Positions 36,601 through 43,850 of a stretch of 64,000 bases of DNA are shown piece after piece (position 1 is the stretch's first letter; every line of letters starts with the position of its first letter). Source of the stretch: Vibrio genomosp. F10 str. ZF-129 (lineage in GTDB: Bacteria; Pseudomonadota; Gammaproteobacteria; Enterobacterales; Vibrionaceae); assembly GCF_000287055.2 (NCBI RefSeq), contig NZ_AJYQ02000117.1, positions 1-64,000 on the forward strand. Direction: 5' to 3'. A program made the translations under genes and the position numbers. The notes under the pieces were generated by a model. That model saw only the letters and a program-made list of their open reading frames with translations. It searched no databases and was not told the origin of the DNA.

Positions 36601-36752
36601 TGTTTTTCATTGTTTGAAGAGGTTGCTAAAGGAATGAGCTGCTCAAGCCATTGTGACTCATCAACCATATATAGGGGAGAGATCTGCGCCCACAGGGTAT
36701 CCAGTGGCTGATCCATAAACTCTGCTTTCAACACATCGGTCGCTGTAAACAT
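33624..36752 (-). CDS. putA: Bifunctional proline dehydrogenase / P5C dehydrogenase PutA
   Basis: About 1042 residues. Oxidises proline to pyrroline-5-carboxylate (FAD, residues about 150-480; VRRLLENGANSSFVHRLVD binds substrate and FAD) and then to glutamate with NAD+ (about 560-1040; FTGST, SAGQRCSALRVL with the catalytic Cys, and FGGQGLSGTGPKAGGPHYLYRF at the end). The N-terminal ribbon-helix-helix of E. coli PutA is absent, so it is not its own repressor; the AraC-type gene upstream may regulate it instead. The terminal lid domain is encoded by the next gene. ATG 36752 has GAGG upstream; the TTG four codons earlier is less likely. Confidence 0.95.
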   Translation of the reverse strand: MFTATDVLKAEFMDQPLDTLWAQISPLYMVDESQWLEQLIPLATSSNNEKQIIEEKTTHLIEAIRADKKSIQMIDALLLEYSLDTHEGILLMCLAEALMRIPDSATADALIKDKLIIADWKSHLKNSDSVFVNASTWGLMLTGKVIGLSEKESNSPTQAMNRLVNKLSEPVIRQAMNQAMKIMGHQFVLGRSIEQAQKNGRPLVDKGYSYSFDMLGEAALTTADANKYFKSYLMAIEAVGRQIQGQTSGSPSSVSIKLSALHPRYEVANSQRVLNELYDTVMQLLDRAVELDVAITIDAEEADRLELSLHLFKKLYRSERVKGWGKLGLVVQAYQKRALPVLVWLTKLAKDQGDQIPLRLVKGAYWDTEIKLSQQGGYANYPVYTRKEATDVAYLACARFLLSEGVKGHIFPQFASHNAQTVTAISVMATHDQFEYQRLHGMGDALHEHAKATFKQPVRIYAPVGSHKDLLPYLVRRLLENGANSSFVHRLVDARCPIGSLTQHPVDMLLAFDSLNNQSIPLPAQVFSERKNSSGVNIDIESEAKVFDNQVSSFLDKQWSAGPMIDGIQIDAEQETESLEVVTVTAPYDRRINVGQVTYANLGHVSQAITSAANAFQGWNETEVSDRAAALDRLADLLEENLAELVALCHQEAGKTIHDGIDEVREAVDFCRYYAKQIEQFTPEQIIAFDGTLNFASREALGVFVCISPWNFPLAIFLGQITAALVAGNTVVAKPAEQTSLIAAKAVELMHQAGFPSNVVQLLPGKGSDIGSVLTTHPLIAGVAFTGSTLTAQRINQSLAKREQSSVPFIAETGGQNTMIVDSTALPEQVVRDVIRSAFASAGQRCSALRVLYVQEDIADRIIGLIQGAMDELKVGVPYLHSTDVGPVIDKAAKQKLLTHIEKMMTSSKKVAQLSLDDSCEYGDFIAPCAFEIEDISLLEEEQFGPVLHIVRYKAHELASVVEKINQTGFGLTMGIHSRNETTYRWIEAHSRVGNCYINRDQVGAVVGVQPFGGQGLSGTGPKAGGPHYLYRFTQLKLTPSV

Positions 36753-36770
36753 GGGTTTCCTCAATTTGAC

Positions 36771-36791
36771 ACCTAAAGAGAATCTTTAGGT
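36771..36791 (-). promoter_or_regulatory. Leader hairpin of putA
   Basis: An 8-base stem ACCTAAAG / CTTTAGGT with a 5-base loop, 19 bases upstream of the putA start. It may sit in the mRNA leader next to the ribosome-binding sequence or be an operator. Confidence 0.4.
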
Positions 36792-36936
36792 TTCCTACCA
36801 TGGCAGGGAGTGTATTTTGAGCCGACGATGATTACTTGTCAAAAACTCCGAATGATTTGCTGTATTCTACGTTATTTAACAGAATATAAACAAAATCACA
36901 CCGAATTAACTAATGGATGATACTGCATAAACAATT

Positions 36937-37794
36937 TTATTTAACATTAAGTACATTTTTGTATTGGCGAGGAGACATACCCTGCAGCCTAGAAAAGGCA
37001 TGAGCGAAAGTACTTTGCCCAGAGAAACCCGTTAACTCAGCCACTTGACCCAACGAATAGTGGCCTTTTTCAATCAATGATTTAGCTCTGTCGATGCGTT
37101 TACCTAAGACATATTGATGTGGTGTAATCCCCATCTGCTCTTTAAATAAGTAATGAAACTGACTTTCCGCTAGAAACACACATCCAGCGAGCTGAGCGAC
37201 CGATATTTTGCGACTAAGGTGCTGCTCTATGTATCGATCTATCGTGTCTAAAGAGAAACGTGACTCTTTTTTTGAGTGTTGAAACGTCGAAATGTGCCTC
37301 TGTAAAAGCGCAACCACCGTATCGTTGCAGGCACGACTTAATAACAGATCATCAGGGTGCAGCTGCATTTCGTTCGTCAGCATCTGAATCAATTTTTGTA
37401 TCTGATCGTCTAATTGAAAATACGTATTGCTGCAAGAGAGTTGATTCAGCTTTTGAAGCAGCAATGGGTCATCATTTTTGGGCTTGGGCATATTGAGAAC
37501 CAATATTTCTGAGTTTCCGACAACACCACCAAAAGCATGATCGCTTCCTGATGTCACAACGCAACCTTGACCAGGACCAACCAAATTACCTTTGCCTGCA
37601 ACTTCAAACTCTGCTTTGCCTTTTAAACCGATGACAATTTGCGTGTATTGATGTTCATGGCAGTCCATATAAGAAGGTAAAGTGATCAATTCCGCAGGCT
37701 TAGGCGACAAAAGATTGGCTCTTTTTCCAAAAATAGGCGTCATGATTTCATTCATCTCTTTCATTTTTGCTAATCTACCCTGATGTATTTGCAC
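36937..37794 (-). CDS. AraC-family regulator, probable put operon regulator
   Basis: About 285 residues from GTG (internal ATGs at residues 11, 14 and 18 are alternatives). An N-terminal cupin-type sensing domain (HEHQYTQIVIGLKGKAEFEVAGKG) is followed by an AraC HTH pair (SVAQLAGCVFLAESQFHYLFKEQMGITPHQYV and LGQVAELTGFSGQSTFAHAFSRLQGMSPRQYK). It lies directly upstream of putA on the same strand. Since this PutA lacks a DNA-binding domain, an AraC activator is the most likely control. That assignment is inferred from position. Confidence 0.9.
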   Translation of the reverse strand: MQIHQGRLAKMKEMNEIMTPIFGKRANLLSPKPAELITLPSYMDCHEHQYTQIVIGLKGKAEFEVAGKGNLVGPGQGCVVTSGSDHAFGGVVGNSEILVLNMPKPKNDDPLLLQKLNQLSCSNTYFQLDDQIQKLIQMLTNEMQLHPDDLLLSRACNDTVVALLQRHISTFQHSKKESRFSLDTIDRYIEQHLSRKISVAQLAGCVFLAESQFHYLFKEQMGITPHQYVLGKRIDRAKSLIEKGHYSLGQVAELTGFSGQSTFAHAFSRLQGMSPRQYKNVLNVK

Positions 37795-38183
37795 ATACTA
37801 TCGCAAAATCCATCGATTATATAATGGCGCCGATCGATTAAAACGGATATAAAATCACACTCATACCCCTGAGTGCCCACCCAAACCCCATGGTTAAAAT
37901 TTGAGCGATCGCATAAATGGAACAATGATCAAGTGCACATTAATTACGGTTAATGTCGATTCAATCGAAATAGATGGATGCTGCATCAAATTATAGGCTT
38001 GCATATTTTAAGATAAAGACCAAAATGGACAGGTACTGATAAAAATTTATCGAACACACTATTATATCAACTTGTTATTGATAAATTTTCCGTGCTGATA
38101 GAAACAAAATTTTTATTATGAGACGACCAAATAAGTCGTCAAAAGTTTGTCTTTTCCACTGATAAGTGGGTTAACACGTTAAT
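37795..38183. other. Divergent intergenic region with structured leader before the first PEGA gene
   Basis: A 389-base AT-rich region. Near the right end are two small stems, GACGAC / GTCGTC (38122-38140) and CCACT / AGTGG (38156-38169), within 65 bases of the start codon, and an imperfect inverted repeat of ATAAAAATTTATC type around 38037-38090. No gene was recognised here. Confidence 0.45.
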
Positions 38184-39305
38184 TTGTTGCAGGGACCTAT
38201 GATCAAACGTCGAATCCCAGCGCTCTTGCTTGCGCTAAGCCCTTTTTGGGTATCTGTATCGGTGAATGCGGAAGAAGCCAACCAGATAGACCCGGTTGCC
38301 GCTATCGATGAAAAAATCAACATTAAGCAAAATGAACTCGATACCATTGCTTCAGATTATGAAGATGAAGCGGGTAAACTTCAGCAGCTTAAGAACGAGC
38401 AAGCTCGTCTAACGCGCGATGCAAAAGATCTCAATGCGAAACGCAATCGAGCTAAATCTGCGTTAGATAAGCAGTATAGTCGCCTTCTTGACGACCCTGA
38501 GACTGACCTAATTTCATTCCAAAAGAAATATCAGGAAACTTGGGCAGCGGTTAAGAAAAATCAATCTGATACACTGGAAAATGATCAGGCGATGACAGAA
38601 GTCGAAATGCGCCTTTCTCAAGTAAAACAGAAGCAAGCTCGTCTTAACACAGAGTTTTCTAACTTAAGAGAATTGCGCGTAGATGCTCGCGTTAAGCGTA
38701 TTCAATCGGAGCTTCGAGAAAGCGATGTTCTTGAAACCAGCTACAAGACGACCTGCTCGACTACGATGACACTGGGTGAGTGTGCCAACCAAGGCAGTCA
38801 CTTAACCAAACAAAAGGCCGTTAAAGCCTTTAGGTCTCAGCTGCTTGATAACCTTACAGAGTCGGTCATTGCTAAACAGAATCTGAAAGGTGTTCAGCTC
38901 AATATTCATATCCAGGAAAGCCAAGTGGTTCGCAGTGGTTTCGAAGGAAACAACGAATACTTCACTCAATTACAAGCGCAACTTCAAGCCAAGCCAGAAG
39001 CCGTTGCGGCCTGTAAGCTTCTTAATGTCTCAAGCCGTTACTGCCTAACCAGTGATTCGACTGCTACGACAAACAAGAAAGATGATAAAAAATGGGCAAA
39101 CGTGACCGTGCGTTCCGACCAATATAATGACTCCGTTGTCATTAACGGGGTAAATTATGGCAGCACGCCTGTTGAAGTTGTGTTGCCCAATGGTCGTCAC
39201 CAAGTGAGTGTTTCTAAAAATGGATTCGAGACGTATAACCGCGTGATCACTATCAACGGTAGTGACACGGTTTGGGTGAAGCTACTCCCAAGCAAAGAGA
39301 GCTAA
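38184..39305 (+). CDS. Secreted coiled-coil protein with PEGA domain
   Basis: A 373-residue exported protein. Signal peptide (about 1-29, ending VNAEE), a long charged coiled coil (about 40-185), a mixed domain with four cysteines (TTCSTTMTLGEC; ACKLLNVSSRYC) that likely pair as disulfides, and a C-terminal PEGA domain (about 305-370: VVINGVNYGSTPVEVVLPNG). It is a clear paralogue of the next gene, which adds a SUMF1-like domain. The product is probably a periplasmic surface or cell-wall-contacting protein. An in-frame earlier start is not needed. The gene is followed by a strong terminator. Confidence 0.85.
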   Translation: MLQGPMIKRRIPALLLALSPFWVSVSVNAEEANQIDPVAAIDEKINIKQNELDTIASDYEDEAGKLQQLKNEQARLTRDAKDLNAKRNRAKSALDKQYSRLLDDPETDLISFQKKYQETWAAVKKNQSDTLENDQAMTEVEMRLSQVKQKQARLNTEFSNLRELRVDARVKRIQSELRESDVLETSYKTTCSTTMTLGECANQGSHLTKQKAVKAFRSQLLDNLTESVIAKQNLKGVQLNIHIQESQVVRSGFEGNNEYFTQLQAQLQAKPEAVAACKLLNVSSRYCLTSDSTATTNKKDDKKWANVTVRSDQYNDSVVINGVNYGSTPVEVVLPNGRHQVSVSKNGFETYNRVITINGSDTVWVKLLPSKES

Positions 39306-39317
39306 TATTTAGGAAAT

Positions 39318-39356
39318 GAAAGCAAGCGCGTATTCGTTCTTGCTTTCGTTTTTTTG
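39318..39356 (+). terminator. Rho-independent terminator between the two PEGA genes
   Basis: Nine-base stem GAAAGCAAG / CTTGCTTTC with a 12-base loop, followed by G and seven T. Confidence 0.92.
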
Positions 39357-39372
39357 TGATCATTATGACATG

Positions 39373-39424
39373 ACGCCATTTTCTCATTGCCTCGACAGGA
39401 TGTAATGAGCAAAAGTGGCGTTTT
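39373..39424 (+). other. Second, longer hairpin upstream of the second PEGA gene
   Basis: ACGCCA-TTTT-CTCATT pairs with AATGAG-AAAA-TGGCGT with two bulges, followed by TTTTC. It lies about 50 bases before the next start codon and could be an attenuator, a second terminator or a processing site. Confidence 0.5.
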
Positions 39425-39472
39425 CGTTCAAAATATAACCGTTAATTTTTAATTTGATGAAGTAGGAAAACA

Positions 39473-41296
39473 ATGCGACGAGGTTTACCCGCTCTCTTGC
39501 TAGCACTTGCTCCTGGTTTAGTTGCAACCTCAACCATTGCAGAAGATGTACCAACATCGGTCCTTGCAATCGATGACGCACTCTTTACCAAGCACACCGA
39601 GTTATCAAACGCTCAGAAAGACTCAGACACCCAACAGCAAGTCGTTGAGACCCATGAACAGCAATTGAGTGATACCAACAAGCAAGCGAAAAAACTGGAC
39701 CGTTCTTTAGCCAAAGCTAAGTCTAATCTGGAACGCGATTATAACCGCATGATTGACGAACCCGAACTCGACCTTACTTCTTCGCAAGAAAAATACCAAA
39801 ATGCCTGGGCCAGTGTAAAACAGAATCAAATTTTACGTCTCAATGCAGAACAAGCTCTACAAGAACAGCAATCCATTCTCAATCAAAAGAAAGCGATTGT
39901 GGCTAAACTTGAAGAGGACATTACTCACCTAGACCACTCTAAATTACGCGCTCGTGCGGATCGTTTGAAGTCCGAGTTGCGACAATCTGGCACTCAAAAT
40001 GTTAGCTTTACCAATGTTTGTTCGGCGACAATGACCATTGAACAATGTGATAAGCAAACCGTGGATCTCGCACTTCAAAAATCAGTTAATCAATTTCGAA
40101 CTGCCCTTGTCAGCAAAACCAGTGAAGAGACACTGATCAAGCAAAATTTAGATAAAGTCTCTTTGAATATTCATGTGCTGAAACACAGTACGATTGAATC
40201 GGGTTTCTATGATGGCAAGCGCTACCGTACGATCATGGACGTTGAGCTAGATGCAAGACCAACCGAAGTCACAGCATGTACACTGCTTAACCTTGACGCT
40301 AAGTTCTGTTTTGCGCCAGGCCAATACAGTGAAAGTACCGTTAAACAAAAAGAAACGGCCTGGGTGACGCTCATTGTGCGTTCCAATCAACATAATGACC
40401 GTGTCGTGGTTAATGGGGTCAAATATGGTAGTACGCCCGTAGAAATCATGTTACCCGTCGGTTCGCACATGGTAAGCGTTGCAAAAGAAGGGTATAGCTC
40501 TTTTAATCAAGAGTTGAAAATTAGCTCGGATCATCAACTTCGAGCCGTGTTGCACGAAAATCAAAATGAGCTTAAAGCCGGTCATGTATTTGCAGATGCG
40601 CTAGCAAATGAAGGTGTTGCACCAAACCTCGTCACCTTTGTACCTGGAACCTACCTAATAGGAGAACATGGTTCAAAGCAATATCACCTTGATCATGCTT
40701 TCGCGATCGGGGCGACTCCGACGACTGTTAATCAGTTTACACGCTTTATTGAAAGCACCAACTATCAGACCGATGCTGAGTTAACCAAAGTATGCACAAC
40801 CATCACAAGTTCAGAAATCACTCCGATCCCTGATAGTTATTGGCGAAACCCTGGCTTTAAACAGTACGCAAACTCACCCGTTGTTTGTGTCAGTCAAAAC
40901 GACGCGAACGCCTATACTCGCTGGCTTAGCGAGCAAACAGGATATCGCTATCGACTGCCCACAGAAGAAGAATGGGAAATCGCGGCAAGAGCGGGCGCAC
41001 AAACTAACTACTGGTGGGGTGACAAGTTTAAACCTGGTGAAGCGAATACCGGTTGGAGTGGCACGCCTTGGTCAAATACCAGCACATCGCCCGTCAGTGC
41101 GTTTAAACCCAATAGCATGGGGCTTTACGACATGGTAGGAAACGTATGGGAATGGACAGGGGATCGCCGTGGCATGTCAAAAGGTGGGGCTTGGAGTTTT
41201 TCCCCAGCTATGGCTTCATCTCACGAACGACTCTTTGTGGCCCCTTCTTCCGCCTCAAATTATGTGGGCTTTAGGATTATTCGTGACATCAACTGA
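39473..41296 (+). CDS. Secreted coiled-coil / PEGA / SUMF1-like protein
   Basis: A 607-residue exported protein. It repeats the plan of the previous gene: signal peptide (to about residue 24), coiled coil (about 35-180), the same four-cysteine module (NVCSATMTIEQC; ACTLLNLDAKFC), PEGA domain (about 305-365), then a SUMF1/FGE-like domain (about 385-607) with RLPTEEEWEIAARAG, GLYDMVGNVWEWTGD and VGFRII. The two cysteines that bind copper in true formylglycine-generating enzymes are absent (that stretch is KGGAWSFSPAM...SSHERLF), so enzyme activity is unlikely and a binding role, as in C-type-lectin-like SUMF1 proteins, is favoured. Confidence 0.88.
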   Translation: MRRGLPALLLALAPGLVATSTIAEDVPTSVLAIDDALFTKHTELSNAQKDSDTQQQVVETHEQQLSDTNKQAKKLDRSLAKAKSNLERDYNRMIDEPELDLTSSQEKYQNAWASVKQNQILRLNAEQALQEQQSILNQKKAIVAKLEEDITHLDHSKLRARADRLKSELRQSGTQNVSFTNVCSATMTIEQCDKQTVDLALQKSVNQFRTALVSKTSEETLIKQNLDKVSLNIHVLKHSTIESGFYDGKRYRTIMDVELDARPTEVTACTLLNLDAKFCFAPGQYSESTVKQKETAWVTLIVRSNQHNDRVVVNGVKYGSTPVEIMLPVGSHMVSVAKEGYSSFNQELKISSDHQLRAVLHENQNELKAGHVFADALANEGVAPNLVTFVPGTYLIGEHGSKQYHLDHAFAIGATPTTVNQFTRFIESTNYQTDAELTKVCTTITSSEITPIPDSYWRNPGFKQYANSPVVCVSQNDANAYTRWLSEQTGYRYRLPTEEEWEIAARAGAQTNYWWGDKFKPGEANTGWSGTPWSNTSTSPVSAFKPNSMGLYDMVGNVWEWTGDRRGMSKGGAWSFSPAMASSHERLFVAPSSASNYVGFRIIRDIN

Positions 41297-41706
41297 ATAC
41301 CTAATGTGTCATTAGAGTAAAACTGCTCAGTATAACCATGACGCCACTGACCCTCCGGTTCGTGGCGTTTGTGTTATTTTCATCCAGATACTGAACGTAG
41401 CGCGGTGAGCATCCCGCATTTTCAATCAGTGATTTCTTTTGTCAATAGGTCGGATAGACTGTATGACTGCCTCAGTTTTGAGATGTGCGTTGTAAAAATC
41501 AAAAGTCACACGCTCATTCAAGGGCCCTATTTTCAATGCTCCCCTAGCTCCATGTCCGCAACCCACTCATATTATTCATGTTAATTGTCAATAAAGCACT
41601 GCATCCATCGTATTGGCGTAATACAAGAGAAATATACACGCACGTAACATTTCTTTATCATTTAGCATCGCAACGTTCAGGGAATATCAGTTAGAGAACT
41701 CAATCA
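41297..41706. other. Intergenic region before the GGDEF gene
   Basis: A 410-base stretch. It holds the terminator at 41341-41380. A 71-codon frame at 41369-41584 shows no protein-like pattern or ribosome-binding sequence and is not called. Confidence 0.5.
41341..41380 (+). terminator. Terminator after the PEGA/SUMF1-like gene
   Basis: Seven-base stem ACGCCAC / GTGGCGT with a 14-base loop, followed by a T-rich stretch (TTGTGTTATTTT). Confidence 0.75.
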
Positions 41707-42786
41707 ATGAAAAATGAAGAATTGGATAACAAAATATGCGAAGTTGCCTGTCTATCTCTTGCCATCATGGTCTTGGCAGGAACGACTCTTAGACCTTTGT
41801 TTAACGAGCAGCACTACCTATTTACTCTGATTGGGTGTTTCAATTTTCTTATTGCATTCAGTTCGTATTGGTTAATAAAAACGAAGCGAGTGACTCAACA
41901 TGCAGCAACGTTAGTTCTTACCGTAACGGGGATTTGTTTAGTTCCACTCCTATGGATTTCAGGGGGGCTATTTAGCCAGTTCAATTATCTCATTCCCGTT
42001 ATTCCAGTCTTTACCTGCCTGTTTGCTAACTGGAAAGTAGTGCTCGCTGTTAGCATTAGCTTAATTTCATTAGTTTTACTTATGTACTTAAAAATGCACT
42101 GGTTCATCGATATAGACCAAGAGATCCATTACTCAGAAAGCAAACAAGTCGCCAAGACATTTTGGCTATTAACTTCCATTGTCGTCAGTGCTGCACTTGG
42201 TTACTACCATCGAGCACAAAACCAGCAAATAAAGACGCTCCTACACAAGCACGCTTATGTTGATCCTCTGACTGAAATTGGGAACAGACGCTTCATTGAA
42301 ACCAATTTATCTCAAACTTATGAACAGGTGAAAGCGAGCGAAGGAGCACTCGGTGTCATGATTATTGATATCGATCACTTCAAAAAATTTAACGACAACT
42401 TTGGGCATGAAACTGGAGATAAAGTCCTCAAAGAAGTCGCACAACAACTAGACACACATATTGGAAGCGGCGGCCTAATCGGCCGATTTGGTGGTGAAGA
42501 ATTTCTTATCGTTTTACCGGAACTTTCTAAAAACGAATTCGAGCAAATGGGCAATAACATCGTCAATATCATCCATTCGCTTGAAGTAAAAGACAGTGAT
42601 ATACAACATAGTGTGACGGTCTCTATTGGCGGTTATTGGCAAGACGGCGCTCGTTTAATGCCTATTAATAAGCTGGTGAAACTCGCCGATAACGCACTCT
42701 ATAAAGCAAAGAGTCGCGGTAGAAATCAATTTATCGCACACTGCCAAAAGACCGAGGACAGACAAGAATTGTCCTATATCATTTGA
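41707..42786 (+). CDS. Membrane diguanylate cyclase (GGDEF)
   Basis: A 359-residue inner membrane protein. Residues about 10-180 form some six hydrophobic helices; the C-terminal GGDEF domain (about 190-345) has DPLTEIGNRRF, DIDHFKKFNDNFGHETGD and RFGGEEF. The catalytic motif is intact, so it should make cyclic di-GMP. The RxxD inhibitory site is absent (matching positions are G and G). The membrane part is the likely sensor; its ligand is unknown. No strong ribosome-binding sequence precedes the ATG. Confidence 0.93.
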   Translation: MKNEELDNKICEVACLSLAIMVLAGTTLRPLFNEQHYLFTLIGCFNFLIAFSSYWLIKTKRVTQHAATLVLTVTGICLVPLLWISGGLFSQFNYLIPVIPVFTCLFANWKVVLAVSISLISLVLLMYLKMHWFIDIDQEIHYSESKQVAKTFWLLTSIVVSAALGYYHRAQNQQIKTLLHKHAYVDPLTEIGNRRFIETNLSQTYEQVKASEGALGVMIIDIDHFKKFNDNFGHETGDKVLKEVAQQLDTHIGSGGLIGRFGGEEFLIVLPELSKNEFEQMGNNIVNIIHSLEVKDSDIQHSVTVSIGGYWQDGARLMPINKLVKLADNALYKAKSRGRNQFIAHCQKTEDRQELSYII

Positions 42787-42864
42787 ATACAAAAACCTTG
42801 GAAGTGCTAGATGGTAAGGATTTGAGTGGCAGGTATATTTGTATGATGTTTCATACCATGACTA

Positions 42865-42930
42865 GGGCGTGTTGAACTTTCGAGGTTCAATTTCGTTCGA
42901 GATAAATCCGCTCAAAATATCAACAAGCCC
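42865..42930. mobile_element. Possible 66-bp MITE-like or IS-end remnant
   Basis: Ends GGGCGTGTTGA and TCAACAAGCCC are inverted repeats with one mismatch in eleven. The left end continues as GTGTTGAACTTTCG, similar to termini of IS5-family elements. Internally TTGAAC / GTTCAA also pair. No clear target duplication was found. Confidence 0.45.
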
Positions 42931-42985
42931 TTAAATGGCATATCACTGAAATGGCAGTATCATTGTAAATACAAAGCCCCTCACT

Positions 42986-43621
42986 CTAGGGTGCAAGCCT
43001 ATCAATAGTCCACTTGCCTTCATGCTGAGAAAATAAGAAACGATCATGAAGTCGGCTCTCACCACCTTGCCAAAACTCGATGGTTTCGGGTTTGATGCGG
43101 TACCCACCCCAGAAGCTTGGAACCGGGATTTCACCCTTCTCAAACTTCTTTTTTAGCTCTAAAAACTTGCCTTCCAGCACACCACGAGCAGAGATACGGC
43201 TGCTCTGCTTACTCGCAATAGCGGCTATTTGACTGTCTTTCGGACGAGAAGTGAAATACTTCATATTCTCCAAAGCAGTGAGCTTTTCTGCCGTCCCGGT
43301 AATATGGACCTGACGCTCCATTGAATGCCAAGGAAAATGTAAGCTAATCTTACTGTTAACGCCGATCTGCTGCGCTTTTCGGCTTCCCAAATTGGTATAA
43401 AAAACAAACCCGTCTTTGTCTGCATTTTTGAGTAACACAATACGCTGAAAAGGCTGTCCATGCTCATCCACAGTGGCAACCGTCATCGCTGTTGGATCGG
43501 TCAAATTGGCATCAATAGCTTGTTGCAACCAGCCATTAAACTGGTCAACCGGATCCGCATTGAGATCACGTCTTCTCAATCCGTCTTTTGCGTACTCTCT
43601 GCGAATGTCTGAAAGTTCCAT
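42986..43621 (-). CDS. pdxH: Pyridoxamine 5'-phosphate oxidase PdxH
   Basis: A 211-residue FMN enzyme that oxidises pyridoxine or pyridoxamine phosphate to pyridoxal phosphate (vitamin B6). Family motifs are plain: [80 protein letters not shown] and the terminal RLAP. A good ribosome-binding sequence (TAGGAG) precedes the ATG. Monocistronic, convergent with the GGDEF gene. Confidence 0.97.
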   Translation of the reverse strand: MELSDIRREYAKDGLRRRDLNADPVDQFNGWLQQAIDANLTDPTAMTVATVDEHGQPFQRIVLLKNADKDGFVFYTNLGSRKAQQIGVNSKISLHFPWHSMERQVHITGTAEKLTALENMKYFTSRPKDSQIAAIASKQSSRISARGVLEGKFLELKKKFEKGEIPVPSFWGGYRIKPETIEFWQGGESRLHDRFLFSQHEGKWTIDRLAP

Positions 43622-43764
43622 AGTAGCTCCTAATCATTTTACTCGATTGTGCTCTGATAGGCCTTAGAACTCAAGTATGTTGTCACACACAAAGTTCAAA
43701 AATGAAGCTAAACTGAATGATAAGCCACAAAGCCAATGCTAAACATGACCTAAATAAAATAGAT

Positions 43765-43779
43765 ATCATTAATAATGAT
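43765..43779. promoter_or_regulatory. Inverted repeat upstream of lapC
   Basis: ATCATT-AAT-AATGAT lies about 70 bases before the lapC start, in an AT-rich promoter region. It could be an operator, but no regulator can be named. Confidence 0.3.
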
Positions 43780-43850
43780 TAGCAAAACCTTAACATTTGA
43801 GTCAATTAGTAATAAAATCAATTAAATAATAGCTATGGTAAGGAAGTACC

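Noticed and set aside
39473..41296. Formylglycine-generating enzyme call for the SUMF1-like gene
   Set aside because: The two copper-binding cysteines expected near the C-terminus are absent.
41369..41584. 71-codon frame after the SUMF1-like gene
   Set aside because: No ribosome-binding sequence or domain, and it starts within the terminator U-tract.
43765..43779. Fur box upstream of lapC
   Set aside because: The dyad ATCATT-AAT-AATGAT has the wrong arm order for the 7-1-7 Fur consensus.
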